A DNA stretch of 52,493 nt, from assembly GCA_035547055.1 (NCBI GenBank), contig DASZVN010000045.1, positions 1-52,493 of the forward strand, in the 5' to 3' direction. The stretch comes from DASZVN01 sp035547055. Its GTDB lineage: Bacteria; Pseudomonadota; Alphaproteobacteria; Rhizobiales; Methylopilaceae. The notes under the pieces are model-generated. The model had not been told where the DNA came from. It did no database searches and saw only the letters and a program-made list of their open reading frames with translations. Below, one piece after another: positions 17,318-25,334 of this stretch (position 1 is its first letter; each line of letters starts with the position of its first letter). The position numbers were made by a program, and so were the translations under genes.

Positions 17318-18907
17318 TCAAATGCGGTGCCGAAAGCCCGCAAAAAGAGTTAATGCCAACGCCCCATAAACCCCTGCCACGGCTAGCTCTCCGGCGGTTG
17401 CGAACAGGGTTTGCGGCAATGGCGGCGGAAGTAAGCCGTCGACCACGCCCGTGTCGTCTAGCCGCAGATCCGCGGTGATTCGCCCATACGGATCGACGAT
17501 CGCCGAGATGCCGTTGTTGGCCGCGCGGACAAGCGGCAGGCCCTCCTCGACCGCCCGCACGCGGGCCTGGGCGAAGTGCTGGCGCGGCCCCGGCGTGTCG
17601 CCGAACCAGGCGTCGTTGGTGACGTTGACGAGCGCGTCGGCACGCTGGCCCGGCACCTCGGCCGCTCCGGGGAAGATCGCCTCGTAGCAGATCATCGGCG
17701 CGACCTTGAGGCCGTCGGGCAGGAGCAGCAGCCTCGGCCCGCTGCCGGCGGTGAAGCCGCCGATCAGGCGGGTGAGCTGGCGGAAGCCGAGGCGCTCCAG
17801 CAGCGCCTGCCATGGCAGGAACTCGCCGAACGGCACCAGGTGGACCTTGTCGTAGGTGCCGACGATCTGGCCGTCGCCGGTGATGACGCGGATCGAATTG
17901 TAGAAGCGCGGCGCGCTGCCGTCGTCCGGCACCTCGGCGCGGGCGGCGCCGGTGATCAGCGTGGTGGTCGCCGGCAGAAGCCGGCCGATCGCGGCCAGCA
18001 CGTCGGGATTGCGCTCGAGGAAGAAGGGGAAGGCGCTCTCCGGCCAGACCAGGAGCGAAAAATCGCCGACGCCCGAGCTCGCCGGGCCGGTCGCCTCGTC
18101 GGACAAGGCGAGGAAGCGCTGGACGATGTCCGCCTTGCGGTCGGGGCGGAACTTGTCGTCCTCCGGGATGACCGGCTGGACGATGCGGACCTTGATGGCG
18201 GTGGCGGCGACCGGGCCGGCAGACTGAAGCCGCACCGCGCCGAAGATCGCCAGCGCGAGCAGCGCGGCGATCGCGAACGCGGTCGGCTGCCAGCGCCGCC
18301 AGCCGGCGCCGGCGATGAGCGTCGCGGGCGCGGCGAAGATCGCGATCGCGATCGGCGTCAGCCCCTCCATCCCGACCAGCGAAGCGGCCTGGCCGAGCCA
18401 GGGATTGTCGGCGAGGGCATAGCCGAGGCTGTTCCAGGGGAAGCCGGTGAGAACATGCCCGCGGAGCCACTCGGCGCCGCCGAGGCTGAGCGCCAGCGCC
18501 AGCACGCGAACCGCGCTCCAGGTCCAGAGCAGCCGGGCCACGACGAGCGCCAGCGCGTGGAACAGCGCAAGCCCCGCCGGCAGCGCGATCACGGCGAACG
18601 GCATCAGCCAGGCGAAGTCCTTGGCGTCGACCAGGAAGGCGGCGCCGATCCACCACAGCCCGGCGATGAAATAGCCGAAGCCGAAGCACCAGCCGACCAC
18701 CGCGGCCGGCAGCAGCGCGGCGAGGCGGCCGGCGCCGGCGGCCGTGCCGTCAATCAGCCAGACCAGCACCGGCAGGGTGACGAACAGCACCGGAAAGGCG
18801 TCGACCGGCGGCATCGCCAGCGCCGACGCCGCGCCCGCCGCCAGCGCGATCAGCGCGCGGCGCCAGCCCCAGGCGAGGACGATGCGGTGTGGGATGTCGG
18901 ACAGCAC
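17318..18907 (-). CDS. lnt: Apolipoprotein N-acyltransferase Lnt
   Basis: A 529-residue inner-membrane enzyme that adds the third acyl chain to lipoproteins. The N-terminal half has about six to seven membrane segments; the C-terminal periplasmic nitrilase-like domain has the catalytic triad E290 (LLVWPESAFP), K354 (TYDKVHLVPFGE) and C407 (APMICYEAIFPG), followed by a last hydrophobic helix. The start is GTG 18907, 8 nt after the corC stop, so expression is probably coupled to it. Length and all catalytic residues are normal. Confidence 0.95.
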   Translation of the reverse strand: MLSDIPHRIVLAWGWRRALIALAAGAASALAMPPVDAFPVLFVTLPVLVWLIDGTAAGAGRLAALLPAAVVGWCFGFGYFIAGLWWIGAAFLVDAKDFAWLMPFAVIALPAGLALFHALALVVARLLWTWSAVRVLALALSLGGAEWLRGHVLTGFPWNSLGYALADNPWLGQAASLVGMEGLTPIAIAIFAAPATLIAGAGWRRWQPTAFAIAALLALAIFGAVRLQSAGPVAATAIKVRIVQPVIPEDDKFRPDRKADIVQRFLALSDEATGPASSGVGDFSLLVWPESAFPFFLERNPDVLAAIGRLLPATTTLITGAARAEVPDDGSAPRFYNSIRVITGDGQIVGTYDKVHLVPFGEFLPWQALLERLGFRQLTRLIGGFTAGSGPRLLLLPDGLKVAPMICYEAIFPGAAEVPGQRADALVNVTNDAWFGDTPGPRQHFAQARVRAVEEGLPLVRAANNGISAIVDPYGRITADLRLDDTGVVDGLLPPPLPQTLFATAGELAVAGVYGALALTLFAGFRHRI

Positions 18908-18915
18908 CGGCTGGG

Positions 18916-20028
18916 TCAGGGCACGGAAGGACCGCCATCGGGCGGGGACGGCCGCGCGGCCGCATCAGGCGCGGCCGAATCGGCCCTGTCATCATCCGGC
19001 GCCGCGGCGTCGGGCGCCACCCCCTCGCCGTCGCGGCGGCGGCGCCGACCTGCGGCCGGCGGGACCGGCACCCCCGGCGGCCGGCGCCGGATCTTGACCC
19101 GCTTGACCCGTCGCGGGTCGGCGTCGAGCACCTCGAACTCGAGGTTGCCGGGCCCGGCGACGATCTCGCCGCGCACCGGCACCCGGCCGGCGAGCAGCAC
19201 CAGGAGCCCGCCGAGGGTGTCGACCTCCTCCTCCTCGGCGCGGGGCAGGAGCTCGGTGCCGATGGCCGGCACCGCATCCTCCAGCGAGACACGGGCGTCG
19301 GCGATGAAGGCGCCGTTCTCGGCCGGCACCAGCGCCGGGCCCTCCTCCTCGTCGTGCTCGTCCTCGATGTCGCCGACCACCATCTCGAGCAGATCCTCGA
19401 TCGTGGCGAGGCCGTCGGTGCCGCCATATTCGTCGATGACGAGGGCGAGGTGGAGGCGGGTGGCCTGCATCTTGGCGAGGAGATCCATCGCCGGCATCGA
19501 CGGCGGGACGTAGAGCACCGGGCGGATGACGCCGATGCGGCCGAGCGGCTGGGTGAAGCCGACCCGGGCGAGGTCGAGCCCGGCGGCGACGCGGCGGCGG
19601 CGGGGGCCGCTGTCGCCCGCGGCGGCGCGCTCGGTGACGTAGCCGACGAGGTCCTTGATGTGGACCATGCCGCGGGGGTCGTCGAGCGTGTCGCGATAGA
19701 CCGGCAGGCGCGAATGCTCGGCGGTGCGAAACAGCCTCAGCACCTCGGCGAGCGGCGTCGTGATCTCGACCGCGGTAATGTCGGCGCGCGGCACCATCAC
19801 GTCCTCGACCGTGAGCTCGCGCAGGCCGAGGATGTTCTTCAGCATCGCCCGCTCTTCGGGCGAGAAGTCGCGCGCCGGCGCGGCATCGGCGCGGAGCGCG
19901 TCCTCGAGGTCCTCGCGGATCGAGGGCTTCGCCGGGCGGAGCCAGCCGAACAGGCGGCGCCAGACGCTCGGCTGCCCGCTGTCGGCGAGATCGCGCGATG
20001 GCGGAGGGTCGTCGGCCATCGCCGTCAT
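18916..20028 (-). CDS. CBS-domain protein of the CorC/hemolysin family
   Basis: A 370-residue cytosolic protein: an acidic N-terminal segment, 'VEDVMVPRADITAVE' leading into tandem CBS domains (residues about 75-200, 'LPVYRDTLDDPRGMVHIKDLV' and 'LALVIDEYGGTDGLATIEDLLE'), then a CorC/HlyC C-terminal domain ('TLGGLLVLLAGRVPVRGEIV'). A long basic then acidic/Pro-rich tail after about residue 320 is unusual and poorly conserved in type. It is linked to magnesium or cobalt homeostasis and is always next to ybeY and lnt in this operon. ATG 20028 overlaps the ybeY stop (ATGA). Confidence 0.92.
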   Translation of the reverse strand: MTAMADDPPPSRDLADSGQPSVWRRLFGWLRPAKPSIREDLEDALRADAAPARDFSPEERAMLKNILGLRELTVEDVMVPRADITAVEITTPLAEVLRLFRTAEHSRLPVYRDTLDDPRGMVHIKDLVGYVTERAAAGDSGPRRRRVAAGLDLARVGFTQPLGRIGVIRPVLYVPPSMPAMDLLAKMQATRLHLALVIDEYGGTDGLATIEDLLEMVVGDIEDEHDEEEGPALVPAENGAFIADARVSLEDAVPAIGTELLPRAEEEEVDTLGGLLVLLAGRVPVRGEIVAGPGNLEFEVLDADPRRVKRVKIRRRPPGVPVPPAAGRRRRRDGEGVAPDAAAPDDDRADSAAPDAAARPSPPDGGPSVP

Positions 20029-20528
20029 CCCGCGGCGCGCGCCGGCGCCGCCTCCGCATAGGGGTCGGGCACGCCGAGCGTCGCCAGCGCCTGCCGCTCC
20101 AGCGCCTCCATCCGCTCGGCCTCGGCGTCGTCCTCGTGGTCGTGGCCGAGGAGGTGGAGCGTGCCGTGGACGACGAGATGGGCGAGGTGATGGTGCGGCG
20201 GCCTGCCCTCGGCCGCGGCCTCGCGGAGCAGCGTCTCGCCGGCTAGCACCACGTCGCCGAGATGCGGCGCGGCGGCGAGCTGGTCGGGCCCGGCGGCCGG
20301 AAACGAGAGCACGTTGGTGGCGGAATCCTTGCCGCGCCAGTCGCGGTTCAGCGCGCGCACGGCGTCGTCGTCGTTGAGGACGACCGAGAGCTCGACGCCT
20401 GGCAGAAGCCGGACGCCGGCCACCGCGAGCGCCGCCTGGGCGGCGCGCTCCGCCCAGGCGGCGGCATCCGCGATCTTTGCCCACGGGCCGGCGGCGACGG
20501 TGATTTCGATGATGGCGGCTGCTGTCAT
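20025..20528 (-). CDS. ybeY: Endoribonuclease YbeY (16S rRNA maturation)
   Basis: A 167-residue metalloprotein required for 16S rRNA 3' processing and late 70S ribosome quality control. The UPF0054 zinc site H-x3-H-x5-H is intact as H121, H125 and H131 (HGTLHLLGHDH). The upstream conserved block TNVLSFPA is also present. ATG 20528 has GGAAGG close upstream; the frame is open further upstream through a type B repeat, which is not coding. The stop overlaps the corC start. Confidence 0.95.
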   Translation of the reverse strand: MTAAAIIEITVAAGPWAKIADAAAWAERAAQAALAVAGVRLLPGVELSVVLNDDDAVRALNRDWRGKDSATNVLSFPAAGPDQLAAAPHLGDVVLAGETLLREAAAEGRPPHHHLAHLVVHGTLHLLGHDHEDDAEAERMEALERQALATLGVPDPYAEAAPARAAG

Positions 20529-20538
20529 GGCCCTTCCG

Positions 20539-20630
20539 CCGTCATGGCCGGGCTTGCCCCGGCCATCCACGACTTCCTTCCGGGTCGGCGCCGCGACCTC
20601 GTGGATGCCCGGTCGAGGTCCGGGCATGAC
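20539..20630. repeat. Type B palindromic repeat, copy 3
   Basis: CCGTCATGGCCGGGCTTGCC...CGGCCATCCACGA, then CTCGTGGATGCCCGGTCGAG...CCGGGCATGAC. It lies inside the phoH-ybeY gap, 10 nt before the ybeY start codon, so the hairpin would form in the 5' part of the ybeY message and could affect its translation or mRNA processing. Confidence 0.88.
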
Positions 20631-20655
20631 GAGCCGCGGTATGCCGCTCGCGCGC

Positions 20656-21681
20656 TCATTCCTCGCTCTCCCGGGCGGCGGCGCGGCCGGCGGCTTCGTA
20701 GGCGCGGACGATGCGGGCGACGAGCTCGTGGCGCACCACGTCCTTTTCGGAGAAGCGGACGATCGACACGCCCTCGACCTCGGCGAGGAGGCGCACCGCC
20801 TCGACCAGGCCGGAGGCCTGGCCGCCGGGCAGGTCGATCTGGGTGATGTCGCCGGCGACCGTCATCCGGGCGTTCTCGCCGAGGCGGGTCAGGAACATCT
20901 TCATCTGCATCGAGGTCGCGTTCTGCGCCTCGTCGAGGATGATCGCGGCATTGGCGAGCGTGCGGCCGCGCATGAAGGCGAGCGGTGCGATCTCGATCGT
21001 GCCGGCGGCGATGCCGCGCTCGACCCGCTCGGCCGGCATCAGGTCGTAGAGCGCGTCGTAGAGCGGGCGAAGATAGGGGTCGACCTTCTCGCGCATGTCG
21101 CCGGGAAGGAAGCCGAGCCGCTCGCCGGCCTCGACCGCGGGGCGCGACAGCACCACCCGGTCGACCTCGCCCTTCTCCAGGAGCGCCACCGCGTTGGCGA
21201 CGGCGAGATAGGTCTTGCCGGTGCCGGCCGGGCCGACCGCGAGCACGAGCTCGTGGCGGGCGAGCGCGCGGAGATAGGCGTCCTGCGCCGGGGTGCGCGC
21301 GGTGACGGTCTTCTTGCGGGTCGAAATCTGGCCGAAGGCGGGGCGTCCGAGGCCGTCGCCCGAGGGCACGAACAGCGAGCCCTGCGCCGAGGCCATGCGC
21401 ACCGCGCCGTCGACGTCGCCGAGGCCGACCGGCTCGCCGCGCCGGGCACGGGCATAGAGGCTCTCCAGGACGATCCGCGCCTGCTCGACCGCCTCGCCGC
21501 TGCCGCGCAGCGCGACGTGGTTGCCGTGGGGCGTCGCCTCGATGCCGAGGCGGCGCTCGAGGAAGGCGAGGTTCTGGTCGTGGCGGCCGTAGACGCTCGA
21601 GGCGAGCCGGTTGTCCTCGAAGGTGAGGACGGCTTCGCCGGCCGCGGTCGCGGTCGGCGTCAGGGCGGCGGGGCCGCTCAA
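20656..21681 (-). CDS. phoH: PhoH-like ATPase (PhoL/YbeZ type)
   Basis: A 341-residue P-loop protein. An N-terminal KH-like/RNA-binding region precedes the ATPase domain with Walker A GPAGTGKTYLA (K156), 'RPAVEAGERLGFLPGDMREKVDPYLRPLYDAL' (family hallmark) and Walker B 'AIILDEAQNAT'. It is a partner of YbeY in RNA metabolism and is encoded immediately before it. The start is a TTG at 21681, overlapping the miaB stop as TTGA. No better ATG or GTG is available before the conserved region, so translation is likely by coupling with miaB. Confidence 0.93.
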   Translation of the reverse strand: MSGPAALTPTATAAGEAVLTFEDNRLASSVYGRHDQNLAFLERRLGIEATPHGNHVALRGSGEAVEQARIVLESLYARARRGEPVGLGDVDGAVRMASAQGSLFVPSGDGLGRPAFGQISTRKKTVTARTPAQDAYLRALARHELVLAVGPAGTGKTYLAVANAVALLEKGEVDRVVLSRPAVEAGERLGFLPGDMREKVDPYLRPLYDALYDLMPAERVERGIAAGTIEIAPLAFMRGRTLANAAIILDEAQNATSMQMKMFLTRLGENARMTVAGDITQIDLPGGQASGLVEAVRLLAEVEGVSIVRFSEKDVVRHELVARIVRAYEAAGRAAARESEE

Positions 21682-23051
21682 GCGACCGCCTCCTCGGGCA
21701 CGACCGCGCCGACGGGCACCGCGGCGAGGCTGTTGGGCCCGACCGCGGCGATCTCGACCGCGACGATGTCGCCGATCCCGGCGCCCGGCGCCGTGACGTG
21801 GACCGCCTGGAGGTAAGGCGAGCGGCCACCGAGCTGGCCGGGATGGCGTCCCGGCCGGTCGAGCAGCACCTCCATCCGCCGGCCGCGGCAGGCGCGGTTG
21901 AAGGCCTGGCGCTGCTCCTCCAGCAATTCCTGCAGGCGGGCGAGGCGCTCGACCTTCACCGGCTCGGCCACTTGGTCGTCGCGGCCGGCGGCCGGCGTGC
22001 CAGGGCGCGGCGAATATTTGAACGAGAAGGCCGAGGCGTAGCCGACTTCGCGGATCACGCGGAGGGTGGCCTCGAAATCCTCGTCGGTCTCGCCGGGGAA
22101 GCCGACGATGAAATCGCCCGAGAGCGCGATGTCCGGCCGCGCCCGGCGGATGCGCTCGATCAGCGCGAGATAGTCGGCGGCGCGGTGGCGCCGGTTCATC
22201 GCCGCGAGAATGCGGTCGGAGCCGGACTGGATCGGCAGATGGAGGTAGGGCATCAGCGCCGGAAGATCGCGATGCGCCGCGATCAGCCTGTCGCTCATGT
22301 CGCGCGGATGGCTCGTGGTGTAGCGCAGGCGCGCGATGCCGGGGATTTCGGCGAGGCGATAGAGCAGCGCCGCGAGATCGGCCGTGCCGCCGTTGCCATC
22401 GGCGCCGTGATAGGCGTCGACGTTCTGGCCGAGCAGCGTAACCTCCCGCACCCCCGCCGCGGCCAGCGCCTCGGCCTCGGCCGCGACCTGGGCCACCGGC
22501 CGCGACACCTCGGCGCCGCGGGTATAGGGCACGACGCAGAAGGTGCAGAACTTGTCGCAGCCCTCCTGCACGGTGACGAAGGCTGCCGGCCCGCGGGCGC
22601 GGATCCTGTCGCGGCCCGGCGTCGGCAGGTGCTGGAACTTGTCCTCCTCGGGAAAGTCGGTGTCGACCACGCCCGGGCGCCGCCGCGCCGCGGCGACCAG
22701 CGCCGGCAGGCGGTGATAGCTCTGCGGCCCGACCACGAGATCCACCGCCGGGGCGCGGCGCACGATCTCCTCGCCTTCGGCCTGGGCGACGCAGCCCGCG
22801 ACCGCGACCAGGGGCGCGCCCGCGCCACGCTCGCCCTTGAGAACGCGCAGGCGGCCGAGGTCGGAATAGAGCTTCTCTGCCGCCTTCTCGCGGATATGGC
22901 AGGTGTTGAGGACGATGAGGTCGGCGTCCTCGGGCCGCTCGCTCTCGACATAGCCCTCGGGCGCCAGCGCATCGGCCATGCGCTGGGCGTCGTAGACATT
23001 CATCTGGCAGCCGTAGGAGCGGACGAAGAGCTTCTGCAAATGATCCGTCAT
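21678..23051 (-). CDS. miaB: tRNA-2-methylthio-N6-dimethylallyladenosine synthase MiaB
   Basis: A 457-residue radical-SAM methylthiotransferase acting on A37 of tRNAs reading UNN codons. The N-terminal UPF0004 cluster cysteines are in SYGCQMN, NTCHIRE and AGCVAQ. The radical SAM triad is CDKFCTFC. The C-terminal TRAM domain is 'GRRMEVLLDRPGRHPGQLGGRSPYLQ' followed by 'VAVEIAAVGPNSL'. ATG 23051 (MTDHLQKLFVRSYGCQMN) fits the family start; an upstream in-frame ATG at 23120 would add 23 residues. It is the first gene of the miaB-phoH-ybeY-corC-lnt-HTH-metK-trmB run. Confidence 0.94.
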   Translation of the reverse strand: MTDHLQKLFVRSYGCQMNVYDAQRMADALAPEGYVESERPEDADLIVLNTCHIREKAAEKLYSDLGRLRVLKGERGAGAPLVAVAGCVAQAEGEEIVRRAPAVDLVVGPQSYHRLPALVAAARRRPGVVDTDFPEEDKFQHLPTPGRDRIRARGPAAFVTVQEGCDKFCTFCVVPYTRGAEVSRPVAQVAAEAEALAAAGVREVTLLGQNVDAYHGADGNGGTADLAALLYRLAEIPGIARLRYTTSHPRDMSDRLIAAHRDLPALMPYLHLPIQSGSDRILAAMNRRHRAADYLALIERIRRARPDIALSGDFIVGFPGETDEDFEATLRVIREVGYASAFSFKYSPRPGTPAAGRDDQVAEPVKVERLARLQELLEEQRQAFNRACRGRRMEVLLDRPGRHPGQLGGRSPYLQAVHVTAPGAGIGDIVAVEIAAVGPNSLAAVPVGAVVPEEAVA

Positions 23052-23165
23052 GCGTCGATCATGGCCGCGGGCGGCGATCCGTCTCTCCGTCGGCGGCGCG
23101 CCTGTCGCCGCCTTCTCCATCTAACGCGATTTCGCCCCCGAGAGAAATAGGCGGGCTTTTCCTCG

Positions 23166-23225
23166 CAGGGTGGGCCGGCGAAGCCTGCCCACGTCGTGGG
23201 CGTCGCAAGCGATGCCCACCCTACG
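23166..23225. repeat. Type C palindromic repeat, copy 1
   Basis: CAGGGTGGGC at 23166 and GATGCCCACCCTACGG at the end form the outer arms of an imperfect palindrome. The inner GCCTGCCCACGTCGTGGGC forms a second stem. It lies between miaB and the acyl-CoA synthetase gene, ending two bases before the latter's stop codon. Confidence 0.8.
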
Positions 23226-23226
23226 G

Positions 23227-25044
23227 TCAGAGCCGCATCGCGCCGGTGGCGATCGCGGCGAACCGCACGGCGTCGAGCGGCACGTAGGCTCCGGCCACGG
23301 GATCGTCGACATGGAGCGGGTCGGCGACGGCGGCGGGGTCGAAGCCTTCCTTGGCCAGGGCCTGCTTCTTCGGCTTGAAGGTTTCCGTCCGCGGGATCTC
23401 GCGGCAGAGCCGCAGGAACACGGGGCGCGCATAGGCCGGCAGGCGCCCGGCGAGACGGGCGCGGAGCGTCGCGAGATCGAAGCCATCGCCCGGCACGATC
23501 GCCGCCATGCCGGCACGGCCGTCGGCACCGGGCACCGCGACGCCGTAGACCACCGCCTCGGCGATCCCGGGGCAGGCGGCGATGGCAGCGGCGACCTCGG
23601 CGGTCGCGACGTTCTCGCCTTTCCAGCGGAACGTGTCGCCGATGCGATCGGCGAAATAGAAGAAGCCTGCCTCGTCGCGCCGCATCAGGTCGCCGGTGCG
23701 GAACCACGCGTCGCCCGGCGCGAACACGTCGCGCAGGATCTTCCGCTCGGTTTCCGCGGCGCTGGTGTAGCCCTCGAAGCGCCCGCCATCGCCCGCCGCG
23801 CCGCCGGCGAGGCGGCCGATGGCTTCGCCGACCTCGCCGGGAGCGCAGCGGACGCAGCGGCCGTCGGCATCGCGGAGCGGCGCGCCGGCCGCCTCGTCAT
23901 GGCGCACGATCGCGGCGGCGAAGCGATGGGCGAGGAACGGCGGCACCCGGCCGATCGCGCCGGGCCGGCCCTCGACATTGTAGAGCGAGAAGCTGCCTTC
24001 GGTCGCGGCGTAGAACTCGAGGATCTGCGGCACCGCGAAACGTTCCTCGAAGGCCTCCCACACCTCGGCCGAGAGACCGTTGCCGCAGGCGAGGCGGAGC
24101 CGATGGCGCCGTTCGGCGTCCGTCGGCGGGGCCGCGAGGAGGTAGCGGCAGAGCTCGCCGATATACTGGAACAGGGTGCAGTCCCACCGCACGACCTCGT
24201 CCCAGAACCGGCTCGCCGAGAATTTTTCCGCGATCACCACCGCGCCGCCGCCGACCAGCGTCGCCGCCGTCGCCACGACGCCGCCGACGGAATGGTACAT
24301 CGGCAGGCAGTCGTACATGCGGTCGTCCGGCCGCACGTCGATCAGCCCGGCGAACCAGTAGGCCCAGTCCATCAGGCGGCGATGGCTGACATTCGCCGCC
24401 TTGGGCAGGCCGGTGGTGCCGGAGGTGTAGATGCAGAGCGCCCGGTCGGCGAGGGAGACCGGCCGCTGCTCCGCGGCGGTGAGGGGCGTGCCGGAATAGC
24501 GGTTGGCGTCGAGCGCGCCCTCGGGCAGGGCGAAGGCACCCGGCGCTGCAACGGTCCAGGCGCGCGGCGGTTCTCCGAGGTGCGGCAGCGCCGTCGCGAA
24601 GGCCTCGCGCAGTTCCGCGCCGACGATGGCATGGCGCGGCGCGACCGCGGCGATGCAGTGCGCCAGCGCCTCGCCGCGAAGATTGGTGTTGAGGAGCGCC
24701 ACCACGCCGCCGACCCGGGTGATGCCGAGCCAGATCGCCATGTAGTCGGGCCGGTTCGCCATCATCAGGCAGACCGTCTCGCCCGGCCGGATGTCCTGGT
24801 CGAGCGCCCAGCGGGCGTAGCGGCTGATGTGCTCCGCCAGGGTGCGGAAGCCGAAGCCCTCGCGCTCCGACAGCAGCGCCGGCGCGTCGCCGAACCGTGC
24901 CGCGAGCTCCGCGATCGCGACCGGCAGCGTCCGCGCCGAATCCTTGCCGATCGCGCCCGTCAGCGTCAGCGCGCGAATCCAGGCATCCTTGGCGGCACGC
25001 TCGCCGCGGGGAGCATCGAGAGCCTTGTCGAGTGCGTCGAGCAC
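23227..25044 (-). CDS. Long/very-long-chain acyl-CoA synthetase, FATP-type
   Basis: A protein of about 605 residues in the adenylate-forming family. The AMP-binding motif YTSGTTGLPKAANVSH lies near residue 215, the A5-type motif is YAATEGSFSLYN, and the FATP/VLACS signature is 'RIGDTFRWKGENVATAEV'. The catalytic region ends in ETFKPKKQAL with the conserved Lys. FATP-type enzymes activate long or very long fatty acids, or bile acid-like substrates, sometimes coupled to uptake. The start is uncertain: GTG 25044 (VLDALDKAL) is preferred, but the frame is open to a TTG at 25119. It is divergent from the metY operon. Confidence 0.87.
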   Translation of the reverse strand: MLDALDKALDAPRGERAAKDAWIRALTLTGAIGKDSARTLPVAIAELAARFGDAPALLSEREGFGFRTLAEHISRYARWALDQDIRPGETVCLMMANRPDYMAIWLGITRVGGVVALLNTNLRGEALAHCIAAVAPRHAIVGAELREAFATALPHLGEPPRAWTVAAPGAFALPEGALDANRYSGTPLTAAEQRPVSLADRALCIYTSGTTGLPKAANVSHRRLMDWAYWFAGLIDVRPDDRMYDCLPMYHSVGGVVATAATLVGGGAVVIAEKFSASRFWDEVVRWDCTLFQYIGELCRYLLAAPPTDAERRHRLRLACGNGLSAEVWEAFEERFAVPQILEFYAATEGSFSLYNVEGRPGAIGRVPPFLAHRFAAAIVRHDEAAGAPLRDADGRCVRCAPGEVGEAIGRLAGGAAGDGGRFEGYTSAAETERKILRDVFAPGDAWFRTGDLMRRDEAGFFYFADRIGDTFRWKGENVATAEVAAAIAACPGIAEAVVYGVAVPGADGRAGMAAIVPGDGFDLATLRARLAGRLPAYARPVFLRLCREIPRTETFKPKKQALAKEGFDPAAVADPLHVDDPVAGAYVPLDAVRFAAIATGAMRL

Positions 25045-25119
25045 CGTGAGCAGCCTTGACCCGCCGGTCCCTCCCGACGAGCACCGCCGCCATGATGAAC
25101 TCGGACAATGACGGTTCAA

Positions 25120-25334
25120 ATAAATCTGGATTCCTAATCGCTTTGATCGTTAACAGGTAAGGTTATCGCGGAAATTCCGAACAAGTAATTGATCTGCATT
25201 TTCGTCCAGTCGTAAGAACATCTCCACGGGAGAGAGCCATTCTCGTCTTCCGCCACCGCCCGGGTGGGAAGCCGGACGGGAACCGGGCGCCGAGCGCAAA
25301 CCCGACGTCTTGCGGCACATCGACGGGTGAGACC
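25120..25334 (+). promoter_or_regulatory. Leader/promoter region of the metY-metA operon
   Basis: This 215-bp region has a first half that is clearly AT-richer than anything nearby (about 25110-25215) and probably carries the promoters for metY and, divergently, the acyl-CoA synthetase. The second half (25230-25320) is GC-rich and can fold, for example a CTTCC...GGGAAG stem around an inner ACC/GGT pairing at 25244-25270. A regulatory leader is plausible for a methionine gene, but no known SAM-sensing consensus was recognised by eye. Confidence 0.45.

Noticed and set aside
25266..25290. GGGAAGCCGG...GGAACCGG segment resembling part of a cobalamin riboswitch core
   Set aside because: The diagnostic CCGCCACTG/CCGCAACTG block and the B12-box are missing; short GC-rich matches occur by chance. 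Left for an Infernal check.
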